A stretch of 13,780 nucleotides of DNA from Spirochaetaceae bacterium. GTDB lineage: Bacteria > Spirochaetota > Spirochaetia > Treponematales > Breznakiellaceae. The notes beneath the pieces were generated by a model. It had not been told where the DNA came from, searched no databases, and was given only the letters and a program-made list of their open reading frames with translations. The DNA lies in contig JAITKQ010000022.1 in assembly GCA_031278295.1 (NCBI GenBank), positions 1-13,780 of the forward strand, read 5' to 3'. The stretch's first letter is position 1; the number at the start of each line of letters is the position of its first letter. Position numbers and translations under genes: made by a program. This document shows, in pieces, positions 8,100 through 13,780 of the stretch.

Positions 8100-8114
8100 G
8101 GGGGGGGGGGGGGG
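8100..8114. repeat. G15 homopolymer between convergent genes
   Basis: Fifteen consecutive Gs begin 14 nt after the stop codon of the large outer-membrane gene and lie before the 3' end of rbfA. Such tracts slip during replication. Here length changes would leave both reading frames untouched, so any effect would be on the mRNA 3' end. Confidence 0.95.
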
Positions 8115-8144
8115 CCGCCGAGTCGGAGACTCCTTTTACAGCCC

Positions 8145-8178
8145 CTCCCCAAACCGGAGTTAAACCGGGGTTTTGGAG
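8145..8178 (+). terminator. imperfect hairpin in the convergent gap, possible terminator
   Basis: CTCCCCAAACCGG (8145-8157) and CCGGGGTTTTGGAG (8165-8178) pair imperfectly around a 7-nt loop. It contains a direct AAACCGG repeat. There is no clean T tract after it, so termination of the large upstream gene here is only a guess. Confidence 0.25.
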
Positions 8179-8254
8179 CAGCCTCACCTGAGTTAATGCC
8201 GCTTGATCCGGATAATTCGCGACGGGGCAGCGTCGATCCGCGGGCCCGTCAGTC

Positions 8255-8635
8255 TCACGGGTTTTCGGGTTGCCCCTCGCGCGGCGCGCCGCCTGTCAGA
8301 TCGTCTATCTTTTGGTTTAAGAGAAAAGCTTCACGAAGGCCCGGATCGGCGTGAAAACGCAGACGCGGCGTTTGGCGTACACGCAGCAAGGCGGCAAGCT
8401 TTGCCTGGATGAAGCCTGACGCGCTCCGCAGCCCCTCAACGCCGCGCATAAGGCCGTCATCCGGCTTAAAGCTGGAAACGTGTATGTCGGCGTACGATAG
8501 ATCGCTTGAAACATCGACGCGGGTGATCGAAAGAAAGCTGTCCACCCTGTGATCCTTCACCTTGCCCTCGACTATGAGGGACCCTATTTTTTCCTGTATC
8601 AACTTTCCAAGCCTTTCACCACGATAGCTCCGCAT
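8255..8635 (-). CDS. rbfA: 30S ribosome-binding factor A
   Basis: 126 aa, close to the usual RbfA length. The opening RGERLGKLIQEKIGSLI, the central SITRVDVSSDLSYADIHVS and the C-terminal LRSASGFIQAKLAALLRVR with TPRLRFHAD follow the RbfA KH-fold pattern. RbfA binds free 30S subunits and is needed for 16S rRNA 5'-end maturation and cold growth. A good GAGGAG ribosome site lies nine bases upstream of the ATG at 8635. The gene overlaps the preceding M23 gene by 20 nt, so it is translationally coupled as the last gene of the operon. In many bacteria rbfA follows infB and precedes truB; neither is in this window. The last residues (PREGQPENP) form a short unstructured tail. Confidence 0.88.
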   Translation of the reverse strand: MRSYRGERLGKLIQEKIGSLIVEGKVKDHRVDSFLSITRVDVSSDLSYADIHVSSFKPDDGLMRGVEGLRSASGFIQAKLAALLRVRQTPRLRFHADPGLREAFLLNQKIDDLTGGAPREGQPENP

Positions 8636-9698
8636 ATACCTGTTCTCCTCTCTCGTTTACAAGTCTTTTTGCCGCGTCCCGGTCGAGTATAGCCCGCGCA
8701 CAGAGGGCGTCCGGGTCGGTGTTTTCCGCCGCAACCCGCAATTCCCAGTGCAGGTGGGGGCCTGTGGCAAGTCCGGTCGCGCCGGACAGCCCGATGGCGT
8801 CCCCTTCGTTTACCATGACGCCTTCTTCAACAAATATTTTGTCAAGGTGATAGTAGATCGAGTACAGCCCCGGCAGGTGTTCGATCACGATTGAATTGCC
8901 TGTAACGATGCGGCTGCGGGCCAGCGCGACTCTCCCCGCGCCGCAGGCCATTACCGGCGTTCCGACGGGAACGCCGTAATCTATGCCCGCGTGTACCGCC
9001 GGATCGCTCCTGCCGCTCGTGTAGAGGTAGACGCGGCGGTCGCCAAAGTAGCCGGTCCGCCGCGTGTCCGCCGCGACAGGCGGCGTAAACGGGCCTGTCG
9101 TATACACTGTATCGCCTGCCCGCGTGATTATCGCGCGTAGCCGCTCGGACTCCTCGGTCTTTTTCGGATCGGGTACGGTACGCAACGCGGTATTGGCCGG
9201 ACCCAAGGGTATTTCCTCCGATAAAAAACTTCGTTCCTTCAGTTTCAGCCCAAACTCCGCCAAAACGCCCGGCGCCCCCTCTATCTTTACCAGCGCCTCG
9301 CCGCCGTCATAGGTGGAGGGCACGGCGAGTACGCAGGCCTTGAGCGTATGCCCCTCCTCATCAAGCGTCCAGTCGAAAAAGTACGCGCCCCCAAGCCGTC
9401 TGCCCTTTGCGTCCAGCAGATCGGCTTTCAGGGCCCTGTAACGCTCCGCCTCCCCGCCGCCGGGCAGGAAAATCAAGGTAAGCGGATCGCCGGGGCGGGG
9501 CTCACCGCCTAGCGTAGCGTAAAAATCCTCCGGGTTGTCCAGCCATATATCGAAGGGAGGCGCGGCCGCCTCCCCGCCGGCAGCGGGGGCTGCCGGCGGG
9601 GAGGCGGCCGGCGTCGTGTACCGGCGCGACAGGCAGGCGATAAAAACAAGGCAGACCGCCAGGAACGCGGCGCAGGGGACGGAGTCACGGCGCGACAT
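8616..9698 (-). CDS. M23 (LytM/lysostaphin-type) endopeptidase, exported
   Basis: 360 aa. An N-terminal hydrophobic segment (about 9-23) ends in VFIAC, so Cys22 could be a relaxed spirochaetal lipoprotein site; otherwise it is a signal anchor. A Pro/Ala/Gly linker (about 29-48) follows, then a beta-rich middle region (about 50-160) and the M23 domain (about 213-335). Zn ligands of the family are visible: His236 and Asp240 in HAGIDYG and His317 in HLHWEL. His284 (YYHLDK) and His315 are also conserved. The complete metal site argues for an active peptidoglycan cross-link hydrolase in the periplasm, rather than a degenerate EnvC/NlpD-type activator. The gene overlaps recJ by 14 nt and rbfA by 20 nt. 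Substrate specificity cannot be told from sequence. The linker coincides with a long DNA palindrome (9563-9610). Confidence 0.88.
   Translation of the reverse strand: MSRRDSVPCAAFLAVCLVFIACLSRRYTTPAASPPAAPAAGGEAAAPPFDIWLDNPEDFYATLGGEPRPGDPLTLIFLPGGGEAERYRALKADLLDAKGRRLGGAYFFDWTLDEEGHTLKACVLAVPSTYDGGEALVKIEGAPGVLAEFGLKLKERSFLSEEIPLGPANTALRTVPDPKKTEESERLRAIITRAGDTVYTTGPFTPPVAADTRRTGYFGDRRVYLYTSGRSDPAVHAGIDYGVPVGTPVMACGAGRVALARSRIVTGNSIVIEHLPGLYSIYYHLDKIFVEEGVMVNEGDAIGLSGATGLATGPHLHWELRVAAENTDPDALCARAILDRDAAKRLVNERGEQVYAELSW
9563..9610. repeat. perfect 22-bp inverted repeat with a GGGG loop, inside the M23 gene
   Basis: The arms at 9563-9584 and 9589-9610 are exact reverse complements. They start CGGCCGCCTCCCCGCCGG on the plus strand and are separated only by GGGG. 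The palindrome encodes the Ala/Pro/Gly linker (about residues 30-45) between the membrane anchor and the globular part. It is long enough for a very stable mRNA hairpin or a DNA cruciform. Confidence 0.95.
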
Positions 9699-11856
9699 CT
9701 TTTACCCCGTGCTTCTGTAAGTCGTATATGCAAAGCTGCGGTATATCGGCGCCCTTGTACCAGTTATGCTCTATTTTGAAAACGGCGTCTACGGAATCCT
9801 TCAACGTAAAGTCCGTATTCACCTTTTCTGCCGAGTTCCAGTAAACGCCGGCCCACTTGTACCTGCCGGCATCCAGCGTAAGTTTTACATGACGCGCGTC
9901 AAGTTTTCCAATAAAACATAAATCTATCACCTTTAAGCCGCGGGCCAAAAACACCAATTCTTTGTTTTCCTTCCCGTAAGGCTGAAATGTGTCTATCGTC
10001 TTAAAAATATCGGGGCCCATGTAGGAGAGAGGCAGTTCGGCGTCGATATAAATCTCATCCGCGTTTGTCTTTGCCGGCGCGAATTCTATGGTTTTTGCCG
10101 CTATGCGGAGGCGTTCCAGAAAAGCGTCCCAGTTTGCGGTTTCTATCGTGAAACCGGCGGCGAAGCCGTGCCCTCCCCAATCAACGAATAGATCGGCGCA
10201 CTGATCCAGAATTCCCTGCAAATCGTAGCCGCGCGCGGAGCGCATGGAGCCGGTCGCCGTTTCCCCGCTGAACGATACAACGATGGACGGCGTCTTGAAG
10301 TGGGCGCTCAGGCGGTTGGCCGTGATGCCGGTAGCTCCGCGGGGAATATTGTCCCCCCAGGCGATCGCGAGATTTCCTGAGTACGTTTCAAGATTCTGTG
10401 AGGCAAGGGGGTAAGCAATGTTCCAGACATTCAAGCCGATCTCTTTGCGCTCGGCATCCATAGCTATGATTTCGGCGGCAAGCCGGTCCCGTTCTTTAGC
10501 GTTTTTTTCAAGCAAAAGCCTGGCGGAGACATCCGCCTTTCCCATGCGGCCCGCGGAATTGATCATGGGGCATAACTGCCAGGAAACGTCACCGGAATTA
10601 AGTTTACGCCCGTCAAGTCCCGCCCTGAAGGCAAGGGCGTTCAGGCCCGGATGCATACTGCGGTTCAAGGCCTCAATACCGGCTCGTATTATGATACGGT
10701 TTTCGTTCTGCAAGGGCATCATATCGGCTATCGTTCCAACCGCGGCAAGCTGTAGATCAAAATTATCATCGTCCGGCGCCGGCCGGTCTTTCATCCGGGC
10801 GTAAGAAACAAATAAATTAAAAAAAACATCCAATTCGCCAAAACTATCCTTCGCATAACGCGCGGCCCGCGAAATTTCTTTTAGACGGAACAGACTCTTG
10901 CCCGCCGTAACCGGCATTGCGGCCCCTATCTCCGGCTGTAGATCCGCCATATTGAATTCAACCGCTTTCCCGAAAAGGGTTGAAAGCGCCTTTTTTTGCA
11001 GCGGCGCGTCCCATGCAAAAATCGCCTGCCCGGAAAGAAACATACCGAGCCGCGTATCGTTTATACCGGCGGTTCCGGGGACAATTGTTTCCGTCAGCCT
11101 GTCTATTACGACATGGTTTTTTACCTTTAAAACTTCGATAACCCACGCGCCGTCGTTGGCCGGGCGCGTATTCAACAGGCAGATTGACTGGCCGTAGTAC
11201 GGGCTATTCAGCGCAAACCGTATCGCGGACGCCAGCTTGTACGCGACACCGCAGCCGGCAAGATCGGGAAACGGGTAAATGTACGTTTCGCCATCGCTGT
11301 TTTTTATTTTCGGGTCCACAATCGTGTACGCCGGCGGCAGGGTTTCCTGCGGCCTGTGGTGATCCGTTACCACCACGTCAATGTTTAATTCGTTTGCCCG
11401 TTCAATTTCCTTAACATTCGAGATGCCGCAGTCCAGCGTTACTATCAGAGTCCCGTACTGCGCGGCGAATTCCTCTACCGCTTCGATGGTGAGACCGTAA
11501 GGCTCATCCCCCTGCGGCAGCTTCCAGCTTACGTCCATGCCAAGTGAACAGAGCAGCTCCATCATGATGGCGATGCTTGTTACCCCGTCCGCGTCGCGGT
11601 CTCCAAACACCAAAACCTTCTCGCCCTCCTCTTTCGCGGCCATAATGCGTTCAACCGCATCGTCCATGCCTTGAAGCATGAACGGACTCCTAAGATACCT
11701 CTTATCGCTTTCCAGGTAGTACTGTATGCTCTCAGGCTCGGTAACGCCCCGTCTGACAAGTATGGATGCCGTCAACAGATCGCAAGCGTACTTTTTTGAA
11801 ATTTCTTTTATTGTCTCAGCGGGAACATCCTTCTTTTTCCAATCCATGGCTGCCAT
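9685..11856 (-). CDS. recJ: single-stranded-DNA-specific exonuclease RecJ with a large insertion
   Basis: 723 aa, longer than typical RecJ (about 570). DHH-domain motifs: GDRDADGVTS (85-94, for the usual DYDVDG), LDCGISN (141-147), TDHHRP (164-169), GCGVAYKLA (201-209) and GTIADMMPL (374-382). DHHA1-side motifs: MINSAGRMGKAD (431-442) and GGHGFAAGFT (561-570). The metal-binding Asp and His residues are intact, so 5'-3' single-strand exonuclease activity for recombination and mismatch repair is expected. Between GCGVAYKLA and GTIADMMPL lie about 165 residues where about 25 are usual; this insert resembles a DnaQ-type exonuclease fold lacking its catalytic acids. The better start is Met4 (ATG at 11847), because AAGGA (11856-11860) sits eight bases before it but abuts the first ATG. 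First gene of the recJ-M23-rbfA operon; it overlaps the M23 gene by 14 nt. Confidence 0.92.
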   Translation of the reverse strand: MAAMDWKKKDVPAETIKEISKKYACDLLTASILVRRGVTEPESIQYYLESDKRYLRSPFMLQGMDDAVERIMAAKEEGEKVLVFGDRDADGVTSIAIMMELLCSLGMDVSWKLPQGDEPYGLTIEAVEEFAAQYGTLIVTLDCGISNVKEIERANELNIDVVVTDHHRPQETLPPAYTIVDPKIKNSDGETYIYPFPDLAGCGVAYKLASAIRFALNSPYYGQSICLLNTRPANDGAWVIEVLKVKNHVVIDRLTETIVPGTAGINDTRLGMFLSGQAIFAWDAPLQKKALSTLFGKAVEFNMADLQPEIGAAMPVTAGKSLFRLKEISRAARYAKDSFGELDVFFNLFVSYARMKDRPAPDDDNFDLQLAAVGTIADMMPLQNENRIIIRAGIEALNRSMHPGLNALAFRAGLDGRKLNSGDVSWQLCPMINSAGRMGKADVSARLLLEKNAKERDRLAAEIIAMDAERKEIGLNVWNIAYPLASQNLETYSGNLAIAWGDNIPRGATGITANRLSAHFKTPSIVVSFSGETATGSMRSARGYDLQGILDQCADLFVDWGGHGFAAGFTIETANWDAFLERLRIAAKTIEFAPAKTNADEIYIDAELPLSYMGPDIFKTIDTFQPYGKENKELVFLARGLKVIDLCFIGKLDARHVKLTLDAGRYKWAGVYWNSAEKVNTDFTLKDSVDAVFKIEHNWYKGADIPQLCIYDLQKHGVKDVAP

Positions 11857-12082
11857 CCTTAATAATCTATTAATCTCTATGCCTTATCCTGCCACAAAAA
11901 CGCCCCCGCCGTAAAGTCCGCGCGCCGCTACCGGCCCGTCCCCGTAGCCGGATAGCGGCACGTACCGCCCCCGCGTTCCGTAGCAGCCGCCATTTTCGCC
12001 TCAAACCGAAAACCCGTGCGGGAAAGGCCTGTCCTGAAACAGCCGGAAAGTCCAAATTGTGTGTCAAGTTTAGTACGAGGCG

Positions 12083-12166
12083 GCGGGGGTACGGGGGCGG
12101 AGCCCCTGTAGAGGGGGTAGGCCGCAACGGAGTGCGGCCTCAGGGGGAGACTTCCCCCCCCCCCCC
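12083..12166. repeat. cluster of GC-rich hairpins ending in a C13 tract
   Basis: Three perfect short stems lie in 65 bp: GGGGC/GCCCC (12094-12098/12102-12106), AGGCCGCA/TGCGGCCT (12119-12126/12133-12140) and GGGGGA/TCCCCC (12143-12148/12153-12158). The last runs into thirteen Cs (12154-12166, G13 on the minus strand). The packing looks like a non-coding palindromic repeat element rather than a gene. Whether it is dispersed in the genome cannot be seen here. Confidence 0.7.
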
Positions 12167-12176
12167 AAAACTACAT

Positions 12177-12211
12177 TGATGTTATTTCCGTGTCTAAGCG
12201 GTATAACATCA
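12177..12211 (-). terminator. stem-loop just after the CobT-like gene
   Basis: TGATGTTAT (12177-12185) is the exact reverse complement of ATAACATCA (12203-12211), with an inner CCG/CGG extension (12188-12190/12199-12201). It lies 11 nt beyond the gene's stop codon. There is no strong T run on the minus strand (only TTTT several bases on, before the G tract), so it may be a weak terminator or an mRNA 3'-end stabiliser. Confidence 0.4.
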
Positions 12212-12221
12212 CAGCCATATT

Positions 12222-13277
12222 TTAAGCTTTTTCGTTCATCATTTCCCTGTACAGGGCCTTGGTTCGTTCCATCACCCGCTCCGCCGCTACGCCCAAACGT
12301 TCCGCGTAGTACACGGAGCCGCCCGCGCCGGCCCCCTCCTTGACGTAGCCGTTTTCGTACCCGGCCAGGCCCCGGTGGGGGGAATTGGAAAAATCGAGCG
12401 GCGCGGCCCAGGTTTCAACGCCGATGGACCGGGACAGGGCGGTAAAGTCAGCGTTACGGTCACACTGCACGTACTTCGTGGTGGCCACCAGCGGGAGTTT
12501 TCCCGGCGCCCCGCCCCTCCGGCCCAAGGCCCGTAGCAGCGCGGCCACGGCAAGCATCTGCGTCCCGCCGGCCAGTACCAGCTCCGTTTCCGGCGGCAGG
12601 GCCGTGACAAAGCCCGTAACGGCGGCCTGCATCGGGTCTCCCAGTTCGGATATGGCGCGGAGCGGCGCGTCCGCCAGCCCTCCAATTCCTATGCCAAGCC
12701 GCCTGGACGCCTCCGCCCAGACAGCCTCTTTCAGGTTCACGGGGTTTTCCGGCCCCGCCGAAGAAACCATTTCCCGGTATCCTAGTGCGCGGAGGACGAG
12801 GAGCGCGGTGGTCGTACCTCCCGGCACCGACTCGGCTACCATCACGAAAGGGCGCTTCCACGTACCCGTCGCGGCATTCCGGGCAAGCTCCGCCGCACTT
12901 TCCATGATTTCCGCAGCGTCCGGTACGGCAGGGCCTAGACGCGGATCCCCCGCCGGAAGTGCGCCGGTTTCGACATAGGGAGGGGATGGCGCTATCCATG
13001 AACCTGCCTGCACCGCCGTTACCGGTATTCCCGCCTCAAGTACCGCAGCCCTGGTGATGATGGCGGGCGTAGGATGCCCCTGGGGATCGACAGGGATTCC
13101 CTTGAAAACCCTGGAATGCCCAAAGCGGATCAGGTCCGCGTCCACAGGCGCGGTGTAGGGGGTTACATCCGGGTTCGCGCCCGCCGCTGAAATCCCGGGC
13201 GCCTTCGACAGCGCCGTTGAACCTATAAACAGATAGAGCATGTTTTCCATGATAAAGCCGCCCCCCGACATGGTCAA
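12222..13277 (-). CDS. CobT-like nicotinate-nucleotide:dimethylbenzimidazole phosphoribosyltransferase (UPF0284/TIGR00303 family)
   Basis: 351 aa from the TTG at 13277; the ATG at 13250 (342 aa, ENMLYLFIGS after Met) fits the family better, and ATG 13271 is also possible. Family landmarks: PGISAAGANPDVTPYT (27-42), VAESVPGGTTTALLVLRALG (147-166), VLAGGTQMLAVAALL (234-248) and VKEGAGAGG (312-320). Glu314 lies where CobT enzymes have their catalytic glutamate. CobT joins a lower-ligand base to the ribose phosphate of nicotinate mononucleotide, giving an alpha-riboside phosphate for cobamide assembly. This branch is best known from archaea and cyanobacteria, and its exact base is uncertain. No other cobamide gene is adjacent and no B12-box motif is seen upstream. 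A stem-loop follows the stop codon. Confidence 0.82.
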   Translation of the reverse strand: MTMSGGGFIMENMLYLFIGSTALSKAPGISAAGANPDVTPYTAPVDADLIRFGHSRVFKGIPVDPQGHPTPAIITRAAVLEAGIPVTAVQAGSWIAPSPPYVETGALPAGDPRLGPAVPDAAEIMESAAELARNAATGTWKRPFVMVAESVPGGTTTALLVLRALGYREMVSSAGPENPVNLKEAVWAEASRRLGIGIGGLADAPLRAISELGDPMQAAVTGFVTALPPETELVLAGGTQMLAVAALLRALGRRGGAPGKLPLVATTKYVQCDRNADFTALSRSIGVETWAAPLDFSNSPHRGLAGYENGYVKEGAGAGGSVYYAERLGVAAERVMERTKALYREMMNEKA

Positions 13278-13309
13278 TCTTTTTTTACATTTTCTAAATT
13301 TTTCCCCGC

Positions 13310-13340
13310 GTTAGCAAAGTTTTTTGCTGCATCAGCTAAC
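13310..13340 (-). other. competing hairpins upstream of the CobT-like gene
   Basis: GTTAGC (13310-13315) can pair with GCTAAC (13335-13340), while the overlapping AGCAAA (13313-13318) can pair with TTTGCT (13323-13328). The two foldings exclude one another. They lie 33-63 nt ahead of the TTG start. This may be a small leader switch or chance; no ligand-binding domain is recognised beside it. Confidence 0.25.
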
Positions 13341-13476
13341 CCCCTCCGCTTCAGCTTAGGTTTTTCTAGCCGCGCCAAACGCCGCATGAGGTACGCCGCG
13401 CGAGGATTCCGATTTCCTGTATGAGGCCTTGTTCAGAGCGGGATATTGTACCTGATGGCGAACACGCGGTTATTTA
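13341..13476. other. intergenic stretch with no recognisable feature
   Basis: I see no protein-like frame and no RNA gene. The last part may hold heavily decayed sequence of the transposase that follows. Confidence 0.4.
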
Positions 13477-13676
13477 GGCGGAGTGGCGGAATTTAAGAGA
13501 CGGCTGCCGGCAGCGGGTGTAGGGAACGGGTACGGGGGTATAAGGAGACAGTACTGATAAGCGATGGCGCGGCATGGATAAGGAAGATGGGGGAGGACTT
13601 GTTCCCCGATGCGGAACAGATATTGGGTTTGTATCACCTTGAGGAAAACATATACGCCTTTGGCAGGCATATTTTT
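13477..13676 (+). pseudogene. transposase fragment (ISLre2/UPF0236- or ISKra4-like), frameshifted and truncated
   Basis: Two frames read continuously as one protein. VAEFKRRLPAAGVGNGYGG comes from the first (to about 13538) and YKETVLISDGAAWIRKM, then LFPDAEQILGLYHLEENIY and AFGRHIF, from the second (to about 13676). The SDGAxWI, LFPDA and YHLxEN blocks are typical of the central catalytic region of these transposases. Restoring one G in the run at 13534-13538 joins the frames, so a single-base loss there probably killed the gene. Homology stops exactly where a perfect inverted repeat begins (13675), and neither the N-terminus nor the C-terminus is present. Exact family assignment is uncertain. 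Confidence 0.65.
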
Positions 13677-13719
13677 AGGGCAACGCTGGTTAACTTGAGG
13701 CCAATCATCGTTGCCCTAA
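13675..13719. repeat. perfect 11-bp inverted repeat at the transposase breakpoint
   Basis: TTAGGGCAACG (13675-13685) and CGTTGCCCTAA (13709-13719) are exact complements separated by 23 nt. The left arm starts where transposase similarity ends, so this may be the end of another element or a hairpin left at a rearrangement junction. Confidence 0.8.
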
Positions 13720-13759
13720 GGAGAGAGCTCATTGGACTTGTTCAAGAACCTATTTGAAT

Positions 13760-13775
13760 GTGGGCAAAAGCCCAC
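13760..13775. repeat. small perfect hairpin GTGGGC-AAAA-GCCCAC
   Basis: Six paired bases around an AAAA loop near the window edge. No T run follows within the window. It could be a terminator stem of a gene outside, or a repeat-element end. Confidence 0.5.
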
Positions 13776-13780
13776 GGGTT

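Larger units (their letters stand above)
11857..12221. other. 365-bp intergenic region between the CobT-like gene and recJ
   Basis: It contains, from right to left on the minus strand, a stem-loop after the CobT-like gene, a 13-nt homopolymer, a cluster of GC hairpins (12083-12158), a GC-rich stretch without a protein-like frame, and the recJ ribosome site. An 85-codon minus-strand frame (11870-12127) is Arg/Pro-rich and reads through the hairpins; I do not consider it a gene. I find no promoter that is convincing at both hexamers. Confidence 0.6.

Noticed and set aside
8100..8114. G15 tract as an on/off phase-variation switch for the surface protein
   Set aside because: It lies after the stop codon and not in the gene's promoter, so length changes cannot shift that reading frame.
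8245..8265. CCCGT/ACGGG stem with TTTT at the rbfA stop codon as a terminator
   Set aside because: Only five base pairs; the T run is short and lies on the plus strand inside rbfA, so support is too weak.
8094..8354. 86-codon plus-strand frame starting at the G15 tract
   Set aside because: Runs into the antisense of rbfA and consists of homopolymer and low-complexity translation.
12062..12067. Consensus -35 TTGACA on the minus strand upstream of recJ
   Set aside because: No -10-like hexamer 16-18 bases downstream (GGCTGT at 17), and about 210 nt from the gene.
11870..12127. 85-codon minus-strand open frame between recJ and the CobT-like gene
   Set aside because: Arg/Pro/Gly-rich translation of GC hairpins, with no family resemblance.
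12385..12978. 197-codon plus-strand frame opposite the CobT-like gene
   Set aside because: Antisense shadow of a well-supported coding sequence in GC-rich DNA.
13278..13480. Cobalamin riboswitch upstream of the CobT-like gene
   Set aside because: No B12-box (GCCACTG or ACCTGCC-type) or GGGAA/GGTG core on the minus strand; only short alternative hairpins.
1..13780. CRISPR array, tRNA or rRNA gene
   Set aside because: No regularly spaced repeats and no tRNA or rRNA landmarks were seen by eye on either strand.

Overview
The window most likely comes from a spirochaete, probably a treponeme of the termite-gut or environmental type. This is inference. It rests on a HAMP-linked class III cyclase-like protein, a very large outer-membrane protein candidate, an enlarged RecJ, homopolymeric G/C tracts and transposase remnants at both ends. 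No 16S rRNA or other decisive marker is present.

Layout. (1) 1-135: 3' end of an IS630-family transposase. (2) 136-586: a 450-bp leader without a convincing gene. It holds a chain of hairpins with partial cobalamin-riboswitch signatures (about 197-396), a T8 run (404-411) and a second hairpin plus T5 (527-553) only 33 nt before the next gene. (3) 587-8085, plus strand: a two-gene unit with a 19-nt overlap. The first gene is a membrane sensor with a cyclase-type output domain that lacks both metal-binding aspartates. The second is a 1,685-residue exported, beta-rich, probably outer-membrane protein. (4) 8086-8254: short convergent gap with a G15 tract. (5) 8255-11856, minus strand: operon recJ -> M23 endopeptidase -> rbfA, with 14- and 20-nt overlaps. 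(6) 11857-12221: intergenic block of GC-rich hairpins and a C13 tract. (7) 12222-13277, minus strand: a CobT-like (UPF0284/TIGR00303) phosphoribosyltransferase of cobamide lower-ligand activation. (8) 13278-13780: decayed sequence with a frameshifted transposase fragment and two perfect hairpins.

How the parts may work together. The recJ-M23-rbfA operon is housekeeping: recombination repair, cell-wall hydrolysis and 30S maturation, translationally coupled. The cyclase-like gene and the giant surface protein look co-transcribed from a leader that must be read through before the first gene is made. If that leader is a (degenerate) cobalamin riboswitch, a corrinoid signal could control the surface protein, and the CobT-like gene at the other end of the window would fit a corrinoid theme. 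That link is speculative.

Most noteworthy: an apparent catalytically dead DnaQ-like exonuclease fold inserted inside RecJ (residues about 222-352); the cyclase domain without metal-binding residues; the giant SprA-like outer-membrane candidate; the riboswitch-like leader; and two long GC palindromes embedded in low-complexity coding segments of unrelated genes.
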